Source of the DNA: Lolium rigidum
Lineage: Eukaryota; Streptophyta; Magnoliopsida; Poales; Poaceae
Assembly: GCF_022539505.1 (NCBI RefSeq)
Contig: NC_061514.1
Span: forward strand, 249,104,124 to 249,168,123
DNA length: 64,000 bases
Direction: 5' to 3'
Shown here: positions 24,898-36,180 of the stretch, piece by piece
Layout: every line of letters starts with the position of its first letter
Position numbering within the stretch: the stretch's first letter is position 1
The notes under the pieces: generated by a model
Told to the model about the DNA's origin: nothing
What the model saw: only the letters and a program-made list of their open reading frames with translations
Databases searched by the model: none
Position numbers and translations under genes: made by a program

Positions 24898-27800
24898 TCA
24901 TGCCCCTTGATCAGTTCGGGTCCGCAAGCTTGCTTCGGTACTTGCCTCCATTCTGGCAACTATAATTGAAGTCGAGCGCCTCGCGACAGGATAATATTGT
25001 TGAAGCTCCACATCGGCTTTAGCAATTAATTCTAAGTCAAGCGTTGGATAACAAGCTAGCACGAAGGAAAATGCAAGCTCAGCTCCGGCGAGAAGCTCCT
25101 TGCGTATCAGAGCCTGAACTCTGAGAGGATTCTTGAATCTAGTCATCAAAGCCAACAGAGTTGAAGGGGTCGGATCAAGAGGCTAGGTTTGCCTGATATT
25201 TGTCAAACAAACCATGCACCTGCTCCACCTGATAATTAAACTTGGCCACAGTTGCAGCTTTTGATCTATTGGTCCATATTGTGCTCTGTGATTGCGATAA
25301 GTCAGTCATGGTCTCAATATTATCGTGAACGCGCTTAATTTATTCCAGTGCGTTCAAAGCAATGACTGTTGAAGACAAAGGAAAATTAAGTCATGAAAAT
25401 GCGGGAACATCAGAGGAATCTAAAAAGATAAGAAAACATCAATTGCTTACAATTTAGGATTTCAGTGGCTTTTTGCAGCTCGTCTAAAGCATATTGCTCG
25501 ACTACTGCAACTGTTCATTCTTCTTTTTCACCACTGCTGCCATCGCGTGAATAACAACCAGGTCTTTTTCCATCTGGATATTCTGATGCGTAATTGACGC
25601 ACAAGTTCAGTGTCATTACCAGCCGCAGAACTCTGAGAACTTTCGGCACGAGAAACAGTTGAAGCCACCTGCATCAAATCATTGGACATGCATATTCAGA
25701 AAATCAACAACAGGATCATCGATTTCAACTCCCATCGGGAGCGTCAAAAGCATTTCATTCAAAAACATGTTCACAAAAGTAGATGCTGGCAAGAGATGTT
25801 TCATTACAAGATAATGGTTAAAAAGATATTCAGATTACAATTAAAGCATCATAAAATTAAGGTGCTCGAGTTTGCGTGGATGAGCTTGGGACAGCTTCGG
25901 AAGCAGATTGTTTCTTCTGATCTTCTACCAACTTGAGGAGCTGACGTGCACATCTGCGCGCTGGCTCGCTGTAAAGACCATGGTCGACAGTTGAGTTGTC
26001 CTTGTTCTTCGGCAATGCCTTTGTCAAGCGCTCCATGTCAGCTTCAAAGTTGTATCCCATTAAAAGCTAGAACGCAAGAAGCGCTCCATAGAGACGTGCA
26101 GTACGCTTCAGTACCTAGATAGTGATGTCAGTGTTGATAAAGAAGACGTTCATCAGTTCCTCCAAAGTTCTCTCCTGATCCAGCTTCGGGAATATCAACG
26201 AGAATAACTTCGACATAGCTCCATAGGCCTTCTTCAGGAGTTCTTGGATTTGGTCACTGGAGTCCATGACAAAAGAAATAGCATCCGACATGGAATCGAC
26301 TCTGCGTCTATTGGTGCGGTCGACAGGCATGTCGGCAGTACCTGAAACATTATGAAGAAAAAGCATTAAAAGGAAAAAAACAGTTTGGCAAGGAAAGAGG
26401 AGTGAAGGAGCTGAAGTATTTACCTAGCAAGGTTTCGACAGATTTGCGGAGATCGCCTTCCTTTTTGTCTACTCGGGTCTGAGCCTCTATCTTCTGCTAC
26501 TCCTCCTCCTCCTCCTCTATCTTCGCCTTACGCAGATCCATTTCTTTCTTCAAACTCGCAGCTTCCCCTTGAGCTTCGGTTGCTAGTTTGTTTTCTCTTT
26601 CATGTTGATCAGACAAAGACTTGGCAACCTCTCGGAGATGGGAATTTTCAGCTTCAAGGTGGATGAATTGGGCAGCAAAGTCCACCACCATATTTACTGC
26701 GGCTTGAATAGGCTGCAATAATGAAACAAAGTGTTTATCAAAACAAATTACAAGATCGTCAAAGCCATCACTCGGCTGCAACAAGCCAACTATAGGCTCG
26801 GGGGCTACTCGGGTATGGACTATTAGAAAGAAAAACAAAATATACAACAACACTTACATGTCCATCTGAAGACGGTGGAATAGGAGCATCTGCTGAAGGA
26901 GCAACCGGAGGAGGGTTTTCTTTTTTTTTACTTCCTCAGCACCCTTTTTGGTGGTGGAGGAACAATCGGTGCTTCTTCGGAAGACACTGGCACTACTTCC
27001 TTTGTTGACACCATCCTCTCAGAACTGATCTTCGCCTTCTTTGAAGGAGGAGGATCTATGTCTCCGTTAGAACTGATGAAGAAGCATTGATCACATCAAT
27101 TGTAGACTACTAAGAATTCCAACAAGACATGAAGAAAAATATACTTACGAGCCAGACATCAAATCATCTTCGTTGGCAAAGAAACCTGATGGTCTTTTGG
27201 ATACCGGACCAGCCGAAGCTTCGGGAGCTGCCGCGTCAGGAAGGTTACGATTAGCTTCATCGTCATTTTGCCCGCTAGGGCTTGACTTCGTTGTATCGAT
27301 TAATTCATTGGCAACTGCCCTTCGGCGCTTGGCAATAAAGGGCGCATCATCTTCTTCTTCTTCTTCCTTGTGTCCTTCGGAGGCATCGCTATCTTTGACT
27401 ACCTCGGCATTTTCTTTGACATCCTTAGGAGAGATCATCATCTTCGGGAGCCGCTCCAGTCTCTGGTGCAGGAGGAAAGCACCTTATGATACTAGAGGCA
27501 TCGCAAGACAAGGTCATTAGTATCGAGTATGAATAATAAATCGCGTATGAAATAGTCAAGCGACAAGAACCACCTCATCAGGAAGACGACGAAACTCATA
27601 CGGGGAATGGACTGATGTCACGGAAATAGAGTCTTCTTGGTTGAAGTACGTCAAACGCCTAACTTCATCCAGAAGCTCATTATCTGTGAGATCTGCCAAG
27701 TTGATCTGTGATACATCTTTGGGGCCAGTGTACAACCAAATTTGATGTCTCCTCGACATCACTGGTTGGACGCGACACTTCAGAAATAAAGCAGCGACTT

Positions 27801-28555
27801 CAGTTCCGCACATTGTTTGGCCCCCGACATTCTTCAGATCCAGAACCTTTTCATACAATTTATCATCTATCACCTTTTCTTGGCAGTCAAGGTATTCTGC
27901 CAAGATTTCTTCGGCACTGCCTCAAGAACATCTTTGAATGCTGGCAGATTGGAGTGGTTACCCGAAGCTGGATGGTCCCTGAGGTAGAACCACTTTGACC
28001 GCCAACCCTGACTAGATTCTCTCATCGGGAAGTTGAAGTAGTTAACTTCCTTCCGGATGACGAAGTCGACTCCTCCGACAACGTGAGGGCCTCCACCTCT
28101 GCTGTGACGCTTGACGAAAATTATCTTCCTCCACAAATCCCAGTGGAGGTCGATGCTGAGGAAGGCGTCACAAACATTAATTAAAATTGCCAAGTGCAGG
28201 ATAGAGTTTGGAGTCAGCTGCCAGAGCTGAATGCCATAGGAAAAAAGGAGGCACCGGAGAAATTCATGGGCTGGGAGGGACAACCCACAGTGCAGAAACG
28301 CCAGAAACATAACTGTGAAGCCAGTGTAAGGATTGGGGCGAGAATCAGAACCTGGGAAGAGGACATCCTTCTCTATGGTTGAGATCAGCCCCAAGCTCCT
28401 CAGTTTTTTCTCATCACGCTTGGTGATGGAGGAGGCCGACCAGTCGCATTGGGATCCTTGGCGACATCGCCAAATTTGGACAGAGCGGTGGGAGCCCTTG
28501 AACCAGTGGCGCTCGCGGTGGCGCCAGAAGATGCAGCCATCTTCTTCTTGTCCAT
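24898..28555 (-). pseudogene. Antisense multi-exon ORF of the Gypsy element (putative gypsy-type transposon domain)
   Basis: The minus-strand start MDKKKMAASSGATASATG is at 28555. After a frame change, 28394-27870 encodes a domain of the PF04195 type (PNPYTGFTVMFLAFLHCGLS, LPAHEFLRCLLFSYGIQLWQ, PNSILHLAILINVCDAFL). 27903-27556 continues it (CGTEVAALFLKCRVQPVMSR). 27441-27145 is acidic and basic patches. 26853-26497 is coiled coil. 26366-26115 and 26060-25857 follow (RTLEELMNVFF, ADMERLTKALPKNKD), and 25155-24898 is the conserved end (LAGAELAFSFVLACYPTLDL, QQYYPVARR). GT-AG introns plausibly join some parts; others need frame corrections, so this copy is broken. Additional, often antisense, ORFs are known in Tat-lineage elements. 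Their function is not established. Confidence 0.75.
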
Positions 28556-29542
28556 GGTGCTAAGGAAGCTCCTTCTCGTAAGCTTCGAGTATCTAATAAC
28601 ATTAACAATGGCGAGTTGAAAGCAAGTAGGAAGATGAGCGATGAAGCAAGGGTAAACTAGATTAAACTATACACCTCCCTTTATTAACGGAAAAGTCACT
28701 ACAAATCGTGGCCCCCAAATCCGCATCAAGGGAAATGGACAAGAATCTAAGTCCACACGTGTCACAAGAGAAGAGAAACCGGTAGCCCACTACCCCCACT
28801 ACGCACGAGAATCGAGGAAACGCCTCGGTCAACGCACAAGGACTGGTCATGTCCTGTCAATCGATCTACCACAGATGCTACGTCATTACTGATGTCATCA
28901 AAGACATCGTGTCCTTTATAACGAAGCACTCGAAGGGATCTACGACTTTCGGCTGCTCAATTTGAGTCCATGCACGGTTGCAAACATCTGTCCTTAGACT
29001 CGGGGGCTACTCCCATCGGGAGCGCTGTCTGCGCACCCGATTAAAACGACAAAGGCATTAGCAACCGAAGGAATCCAAACAAGAACGGACTCAAATGTTC
29101 CCGCAAATCTAGGTTCGGGCCCGGGGACTTGAACCTGTGTAGGGTAACGTTGCTTTTGCCTTCGGCAGTTAACCAGTATCGGTTTGCGAAATAAAACTGG
29201 GCTCGTTACTTCTATCCCTTACGTACGATCAATTGTTGGACTTCACCCAAAGTCTCAGAGGACCCGATATACTCAAAGTATCGGATGATGAAGAAATTTG
29301 AAAAACATTGACAACAAGATCTTTGAGTTGTACAACTTGAGTCTACGCACGGTTGCAAACATCCGTCCCTAGACTTGGGGGCTACTCCCATCGGGAGCGT
29401 TGGACGTGCAACCGATACCAAGCAACTTCAAGTATACGACGAGCATGAAGACTCGGTCTTCTTTGACTTATCAAGAAGTTCAGATGAAGGCAACTTTAGT
29501 CCCTGCCCGAAACTTCACTTCGGCCAGTCACTCGGGGGCTAC

Positions 29543-29706
29543 TGATGTGGGTATTACCCTTCGGGTACCCGACATTAGTCTACCTCCTTTGGCCCAACAA
29601 GGGGCCCATGAGGATTGCCAAGATCCAAGGTTACTATAGAGAAGACGTACAAGAAGACGGATTCTTGACGAACAAGGCAAGAACATGTCGATAAAGGAAA
29701 GAATAG
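29543..29706 (+). repeat. 3' LTR of the Gypsy element, truncated
   Basis: It repeats the first 180 bp of the 5' LTR, minus a 16-bp segment (GTGGGCTCATACGTTG in the 5' copy). Identity stops after GGAAAGAATAG. The remaining 374 bp of the LTR do not reappear on either side of the Harbinger and Helitron insertions. Confidence 0.88.
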
Positions 29707-29776
29707 TGATCGGACCGTTGAGCGACCGTTTGCGTCTGCACAGACGAAAAATGGTTACTCTGAGCCTTTTATCTAA
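29707..29776. repeat. Filler segment duplicating the Harbinger left end
   Basis: CGTTGAGCGACCGTTTGCGT and CTGCACAGACGAAAAATG (29715-29752) recur almost exactly inside the Harbinger element at 29806-29846. The segment fills the gap between the truncated Gypsy LTR and the Harbinger target site. It looks like templated repair filler. Confidence 0.65.
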
Positions 29777-30324
29777 AGGCATCTCCAACGGGGCGATGCA
29801 AACGGACGTTGAGCGACCGTTTGCTTCTGCACAGACGAAAAATGCGCCTGCACACTGCTCCAGCGGGGTGACGCACAGTGACCGGACCATCCGTGGAGAC
29901 GCAAACACGACCCAAATATGCGACAGGTTTGCGTCTCCACAGACGCTGCGCGGTCTCACCGAGCGTCCTCCTTTTCTTACCCGGTCCCACACGCTAGGGA
30001 CAATGAAATCGACCGCGTGGATTTTCTTTCTTTTCCCCTTCTTTCATGCCCTAGTGCGACTCCACCACCCCAACCCTACCCCGCCCCGCTGCATCGCCGC
30101 AGTACACGCCGTCTGCTCGGTCCTTGCCGCGCTGGAGAACAGGATCTCAGTCGGGGTAGGTGCTGGCGCGCACATGTCACCTGTTTTGGGGCCAAACATC
30201 TGTCGGTTGCGCCACCCGTCCTCACCACCCACTACCTATTCTGTCAATTTCGCCGGTAGGTTTCTTACTCATCTTTTGGGCGCTATTGTGGGCCGCCATT
30301 GATCCGCAGTTGCTTCCCACGCAG

Positions 30325-31468
30325 ATGGACATGTGGAAGATGATGGACAAGTTCCGCATTGAGGTCATTGACTCCTCTTCCGGTGAAGAGTCCGATCACA
30401 CGACGCAGACCATGGCTACTGTGCGGACTCCATCCTCCACGAGTACAATGCCAGCCAGATGCCATTGCACCGGGGCTCTGTGAAGGGCCGCACAAAAAAC
30501 CTGCCATGAACAGAGTGGAAGGGCCCCCCGGCTCCACAAGGACTACTTCCACATCACCAATCCGGTGTTCCCGGAAAAAACGTTCCAACACCGGTACAGG
30601 ATGTCAAGGGACCTGTTCAGGGTCATTCTATGGAGCGTCAGAGACTACGACTCCTACTTCCAATGCAGGCCCGTTGCAACAGATGCGCTAGGCTTCACCT
30701 CCTACCAAAAATGTTCCGCAACTATTCGCATGCTATCCTATGGAATGGCTGCTGACATATTCGATGAGTATTTCCGAATGGGTGAGGGCACCTGCCTTGA
30801 TTCCATGTACCGGCTTTGCTGAGCTGTGATTGCCATGTTCGGACAACATACTTTAGGGAGCCAACAATTGAGGATACAAGGCGACTATTTTCTATCAACA
30901 AGTCTAGAGGTTCCTCGAAATGATCGGCAACATAGATTGCATGCACTAGGAGTGAAAGAACTGTCCATTTAGATGGCAGGGTCAGTACATCGGCCATGCG
31001 GATGAATGCACTGTAATTCTTGAAGCAGTGATATCTCAAAATTTATGGATTTGGCATTCATTCTTTGCCATGGCTGGTTACAACAATAACATCAATGTGT
31101 TACATCGATCACTGGTTTTCAACAGGCTTATGCAAGGCAAAGCTCCCCAGATGAGCTACGAGATCAATGGAAATGAATATGACAAGTCATATTATCTTGC
31201 CGATGGCATATACTCTAACTGGACCACACTGATGAAGATTGTTCGTAATCCATACACGGAAAAGATAAAGAGGTTTTCCAAGATGCAAGAGGCTTGCTGG
31301 AAAGATGTGAAGCGGGGACTTGATGTGCTCCAAACTCGGTGGGCAATTGTCCATCACCCGGCAAGAAAATGGTCGCTGAAGAACATGCACGAGGTGATGA
31401 CATGTTGCGTGATCATGCATAACATGATCGTTGAGAACAAGCGTCCTAATTGCCGCAACGAGCATTAG
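30325..31468 (+). pseudogene. PIF/Harbinger DDE transposase, inactive
   Basis: The start MDMWKMMDKFRIEVIDSSS is at 30325, with a frameshift near 30430-30480. The body then reads HKDYFHITNPVFPEKTFQ, HRYRMSRDLFRVIL, GFTSYQKCSATIRMLSYGMA, GNIDCMH, WIWHSFFAMAGYNNNINVL and YYLADGIYSNW, the plant_tran (DDE_Tnp_4) pattern. The first catalytic Asp (30935-30937) and second Asp (ADGIY) are present. The usual third-acid block ERAFG reads KRGLD, so the catalytic Glu is lost. Tryptophan codons after CMH are TAG (30947) and TGA (30953), and another stop lies at 30820. It therefore cannot support transposition. Confidence 0.88.
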
Positions 31469-32983
31469 TGGGATTTCCAAGGTGAGTTGGTTGCGCCAGT
31501 CCCTGGGACATCATCGAGTATTTGCATATGAATGTTGAAGTCACTAACGAAAATATGTCCAGACATCTACAGATGGATCTAATTGAGCATTAGTGGGCAT
31601 TGACTGGCCACGAAGGCAATACATAGAGGTTAATTTCATATTATTTTTATGTAGACTTTTAAGAATTTAGATGTAATAACTGATACTACTTCGAACCTGT
31701 TAATTTTTTTGTTTAAAACATCCAAATCATGCGGACGTGAAAATAAGTCGCCCACTGGAGGTACCCGACGCAAAAGACCAAATTCGTATCGGCTACTCAA
31801 CGCAGACGGATGTGTGTAACTATTTTACGCGTTCGACACGCGTCATCCCGTTGGAGATCTATTATATACTAAAAGCAAAATACGGATGTTTAAATAGAGA
31901 TACCACGTTAATCCACATCATCCTAATTATTGTGGTTGTTAGATCTATAATTTACGGTGAAGATTTAAAGATAACAAAGGTTACGTTAAACTCGTGGTTG
32001 GCATGAAGCAGTCAAGGATGTCACATTTGGAGAGTTCTTTCTTTAGGAAACTGTCACGTACAACACAAAATTTGGCCAGAAAAAAAGGTGCCGGAGATCT
32101 AGCAGGCCACGAACTAACAAGAAATATCCAAGCTTCCATACATGAAGCAATCAAACAGATAGGTTCTAACTTTAAAAAGGAAACAATAAAAAAGAGAAAA
32201 AACTAGCTAATGCGTGCATCGTTAGGACACTAGCTACAACGTCAAGAAACAAAGGAACTCTGTCACGTACCGGCTGATTACTAGAAATCAGGTACATGCA
32301 TGCAAATAATGTAATAATGTCTACTGCTTTACGTATCATCAAACAAACTTGGTAAGTATTTTTTCGCGGCAAGAAAATAATGAAATAATGTCTTCTGCTT
32401 TTGACAATTTTTTGCGAAAAGAAAATAATTTTTTTATTTTTTTATACCAATCACACTGAAGATCGGGAGCCAAAATAAATCTTCCCAATATATCATATTA
32501 ACACATCTATATTTTAATACTATGATATTACTAAGACCGTTGTTTTTTTTGCAAGATTGTACATATAGGCTAAAAAATATTTTTGTATATAAACTTTTGT
32601 TAGAAGAATGAATGGCACCACCCTATCATATAAATCAAGCTATATAACATTTACAATTTATTTTTTGTCATTTTCTTTGTGAATTCAGAATCAAAAAATG
32701 AGAGATAAAACATGATTTCATTTTTATAAGAGCTCCATATTAAGTAGTGGAACCGAGCTTTCTATATAATTTACTGATTAATATGCACATATAATCATGT
32801 TTTTTACACGGACAAGTGTCGGGGGCAACTTTTGAAGGATGAGCCAAAAAAATTGGAACAAAAATGCACGAATTGAAAAAAATATCAATTCCACTCGCAT
32901 TGAGGTTTTATGTGAAAGACAACATGCAGAAAACACATGTAAGAGAGTGTGTGGTGATCATGAATTGGTTTCTACGTTTAATA

Positions 32984-34400
32984 TTTTTTATTTATAGATA
33001 ATAGATATATTCAACTATACATGCATGCAAACGTCTCAGCTTATATATACCAACTATTTTTTTCAACAGCGATACCAACTAGGAGATTGGATTACGACAT
33101 ATAGCTATGCATAAAATGATAAATATGCATAGAGCTGTTGACCACCTACACCAGAGAGCATACCCCAGTTGATGTAAAAGCCTCCTAGATTGTAGCTTAG
33201 TTTGTCGGTGTCCCAGCTCCAGCTTTTTTATGTTATGAAAATATTATTAAGAAAATATAAACCACTACCATCCGATTTCTCTAGCATTTTAAAAAAGTTT
33301 AAGATTTTTTCATCATTTTTGAAAAAATACGTGATTTTAAAATTTCAAAACTAGGACCTGGTCGGCTAGACGGCCGCCGATCGGCACACTGGCAGCTGAC
33401 CAAGGTGTTGGTTTGATGCATACGGTATTGCTTCATGTTGCTTTCATGCATACGGTATAATGGCTGACAGCCCTCACGGCTGGTTGGCCACCAGCTGTCG
33501 GTCAGCGTCTGGTCGGCCGACAGAGTCCTAGATTGGTAAATTTTTGAAATCACGTATTATGTGTAAAAAAAATCAAAAAAGGAATTATTTAAAAACATCG
33601 CATTTATTTAAGAGATATTTCATTTTCCTTTGTTAATTGTTTGCAACATACTAATGTATTAATTTACAAAATAAAGATAAAGTTAACCAATACCAATATA
33701 TGTATTTTTTATTTATAAATAATAGATATATTCAACTATACATGCATGCAAACGTCTCAGCTTATATATACCAACTATTTTTTTCAGCAACGATACTAAC
33801 TAGGAGATTGGATTACAACATATAGCTATGCATAAAATGATAAATATGCATAGAGCTGCTGACCACCTACACCAGAGAGCATACCCCAGTTGATGTAAAG
33901 CCTCCAAGATTGTAGCTTAGTTTGTCGGTGTCCCAGCTTCAGTTTTTATGTTATGAAAATATTATTAAGAAAACATAAACCACTACCATCCGATTTCTCT
34001 AGCATTTAAAAAAAATTATTTTCATCATTTTTGAAAAAATACATTTCAAAACTAGGACCCGGTCGGCTAGACGGCCGCCGATCGGCACACTGGCTGCCGA
34101 GCAAGGTGTTGGTTTGATGCATACGGTATTGCTTCACGTTGCTTTGATGCATACAGTATAATGGCTGACAGGTCTCACGGCTGGTCGGCCACCAGCTGTC
34201 GGTCGGCGTCTGGTCGGCCGATAGAATCCTAGATTTGTAAATTTTTGAAATCACGTATTATGTGTAAAAAAATTAAAAAGAAATAATCTAAAAACATCGC
34301 ATTTCTGAGATATTCATTTTCCTTGTTAATTGTTTGCAACATACTAATGTATTAATTTACAGAATAGCGATAAAGTTAACCAGTACCAATGTATGTATTT
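32984..34400 (+). repeat. Direct tandem duplication (about 720 + 697 bp) inside the Helitron
   Basis: Unit 1 (32984-33703) and unit 2 (33704-34400) share the same order of landmarks: AATAGATATATTCAACTATA, AGCTATGCATAAAATGATAA, CACCAGAGAGCATACCCCAG, GGCCGCCGATCGGCACACTG and AGTTAACCA. They differ by scattered substitutions and small indels. Each unit also contains an inverted-repeat module (around 33320-33560 and 34037-34260) whose arms carry CTAGGAC and GTCGGC. Confidence 0.85.
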
Positions 34401-34493
34401 TGTAAAATAATTTCGCAATGAAGAAGATAAATAGAAGGAAAAAAGGTTTAAATAAATTAAAATTATTTTTTAACATTTTTCACTATAGATGAT

Positions 34494-34524
34494 GCCCTCG
34501 CATTTGCGAGGGCCACCTCGCTAG
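34494..34524 (+). other. Helitron 3' terminus: hairpin and CTAG
   Basis: An 8-bp perfect stem with an ATTT loop, seven bases, then CTAG. This is the canonical rolling-circle termination structure of Helitrons. Confidence 0.9.
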
Positions 34525-34533
34525 TTGCCCTAA

Positions 34534-35975
34534 AAAAACATGCGTAGATGTTTTATGCGTCTGGATAGAGCCTCATCACGAGATGGCCGTGACTCGTCTG
34601 CTACCTCTTTGCTTGTCACGTCGAGAGCTTTTCAGGCAGCATCGATCCATGGATGGCACGCCTCACATGACCGCAACGTCCGCAAAAGCAAAGGACGGAA
34701 ACAAAAGGCAGGCAGCACGCAGGTGCTCGCAAGCCAACGCGATGCTACGGCTGCAAGCTTTCTGCCAAGATTCGGGCAGCCAGCTGCGCCCGTGCTCGCT
34801 CGAGCTGCCTGCCTGCCATGGCGCCCGAATTCTGGGCATTGTGCACTTGCCGACGAGCGTGCGGCCATTTTTCGTGCTCAGCGCTCCGCCTGTCGATTTG
34901 CTCTTGGCGGGACACGGGAACGTGCCCGTGAAAGGCCGCGTTAACTAGTCGTCTAGTCTGTGTTCAAAAAAAAACTAGTCGTCTAGTCGCCTGATCGTAG
35001 GATTGATCGCCTGCCGCGCCGCGTGAACCCAGGTTTGTGCCGCCGGTTGCGCTCCAGTTGCCAACAGCACAACACCAACAGCCGCGCGCGTGTGCGAGCG
35101 CTGTCGATCGCCGTGGCCGTCTGCCCCTGTTGCACTACCACTACGTGCGCCGCGCTTATCTTGACAAGAATGTTACACACTGCATGCCTTTTCCCTTTTC
35201 TGCAACACGGGAACGGAATCGAATCTCCTCGCCTTTGATAAAGGTTAAAGCGTGCGAGCAGCAGAAACTCGGTAGCATAAGGGCATCTTCAGTGGGCCGG
35301 TTCTCGGAGAAGAACCGAGTGGTGCCATAAACGGATGCAGGTCTATCGAGAGGAGACTTGTACCTGAACTCCAGTGCTCATACAATGCTTCTTTTCTATT
35401 AATCATAGGTATGCCTAGACCACAATGTAAATACCAATTTGAGTTTGAATTTAGATGGCTACATCGTTAGAGCTTTTCCGATATGGTTAAAACGGAGTGG
35501 TACAAACCTATTGACTCCTATCGAAACGTGGAGTAACAAAATACGCGCTACACTCAAATACCTTGGAGGATGGCATGTCATATGAAGAAAAATCTCAAAA
35601 AAGAAAAGCTTCCACTATCATCTATCAAAAATATTTGCATGTTATCTTTGCAAATGAGTAATTCTTACTAATGACAAACTTGTAAACATAATTGCGATAG
35701 AAGTATAGGGTGTGCATTTGTCATCATGATGAGACAATAAAACACTTATTCTTCACGTGTAAATTTGCTAGCTTCATATAGTCTACCATCCAAGTAACTT
35801 CTACATTGTATCCACCATGTAACGTTAATATATTCGGCAAGTGGCTACATGGTGTTGATCATAGGTTTAGAGTTTTTATTAGGGCGGAAGTGTTTGTCGT
35901 TATTTTGTCGGTTTGACTATGTTGATATGACAATGGTCCCAATAATAATTTTATCTCTTCTCCGCATGTTATCTA
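34534..35975. other. Intergenic, no gene recognised
   Basis: 34540-35240 is GC-rich and open in several frames but matches nothing known to me. At 35281 a Harbinger-like terminus (TAA then GGGCATCTTCAGTGG) appears with no matching right end, so it is probably a fragment. 35400-35950 is AT-rich without coding signal. Confidence 0.4.
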
Positions 35976-36180
35976 CTCCCTCCGGACCAGTTTAACAGGC
36001 GCGCGCGTAGTTTAAAAAATTACTTTGATCATTATTTTGGTCAATAAAATATAGAATATATGTTACAAAAATTATATCATTGGAAACCTTTTTTAAATAC
36101 GAATCTAATGGTATAAATTTCGTAAATATATAATTTATATTTCAGTGACCAATTTCTTAAATTTCGTAAATATATAATTT
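35976..36180 (+). mobile_element. Stowaway-like (Tc1/mariner) MITE, one end only
   Basis: TA followed by CTCCCTCCGGACCAG is a typical Stowaway terminus. The AT-rich interior (TTTGGTCAATAAAATAT) also fits. The matching GGAGGGAG end is missing, so the element is truncated and its right border is approximate. Confidence 0.5.

Larger units (their letters stand above)
16013..29706 (+). mobile_element. Tat-like Gypsy LTR retrotransposon, internally deleted and nested
   Basis: The 5' LTR is 16013-16566 and a truncated 3' LTR is 29543-29706. The internal plus-strand remnants run gag, protease and RT start (16625-18702), then only the end of integrase (23821-23973). The gap between them is filled by a minus-strand Copia. 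The 3' half (24000-29540) carries a minus-strand multi-exon ORF, an arrangement known for the Tat lineage. The polypurine tract ACTCGGGGGCTAC ends at 29542 directly before the 3' LTR. Most of reverse transcriptase, RNase H and integrase is missing, so the element is dead. Confidence 0.85.
31858..34524 (+). mobile_element. Non-autonomous Helitron
   Basis: It begins TCTATTATATACTAAAAGC immediately after a host A (31857) and ends CTAG (34521-34524) immediately before a host T (34525), fitting insertion between A and T. The 3' end has a perfect 8-bp hairpin (GCCCTCGC-ATTT-GCGAGGGC, 34494-34513) seven bases before CTAG. There are no terminal inverted repeats and no target duplication. The interior is AT-rich, has no Rep/helicase ORF, and contains a 700-bp tandem duplication. 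Confidence 0.88.
29777..34530 (+). mobile_element. PIF/Harbinger transposon, split by a Helitron
   Basis: Left terminal repeat AGGCATCTCCAACGGGG starts at 29777. The right terminal repeat is broken: CCCGTTGGAGA ends at 31857 and TTGCCC resumes at 34525-34530. Rejoined and read on the minus strand it gives GGGCAATCTCCAACGGG, matching the left end. TAA flanks both sides (29774-29776 and 34531-34533), the normal 3-bp PIF/Harbinger target duplication. Without the Helitron the element is 2087 bp. It holds a broken DDE transposase. Confidence 0.88.

Noticed and set aside
34540..34948. Overlapping GC-rich ORFs of 121-134 codons
   Set aside because: Open in several frames at once, as expected from GC-rich DNA. 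No domain and no codon-periodic signal could be seen.
35281..35340. A complete Harbinger MITE starting GGGCATCTTCAGTGG
   Set aside because: No matching right end or target duplication was found downstream. Kept only as a possible fragment.
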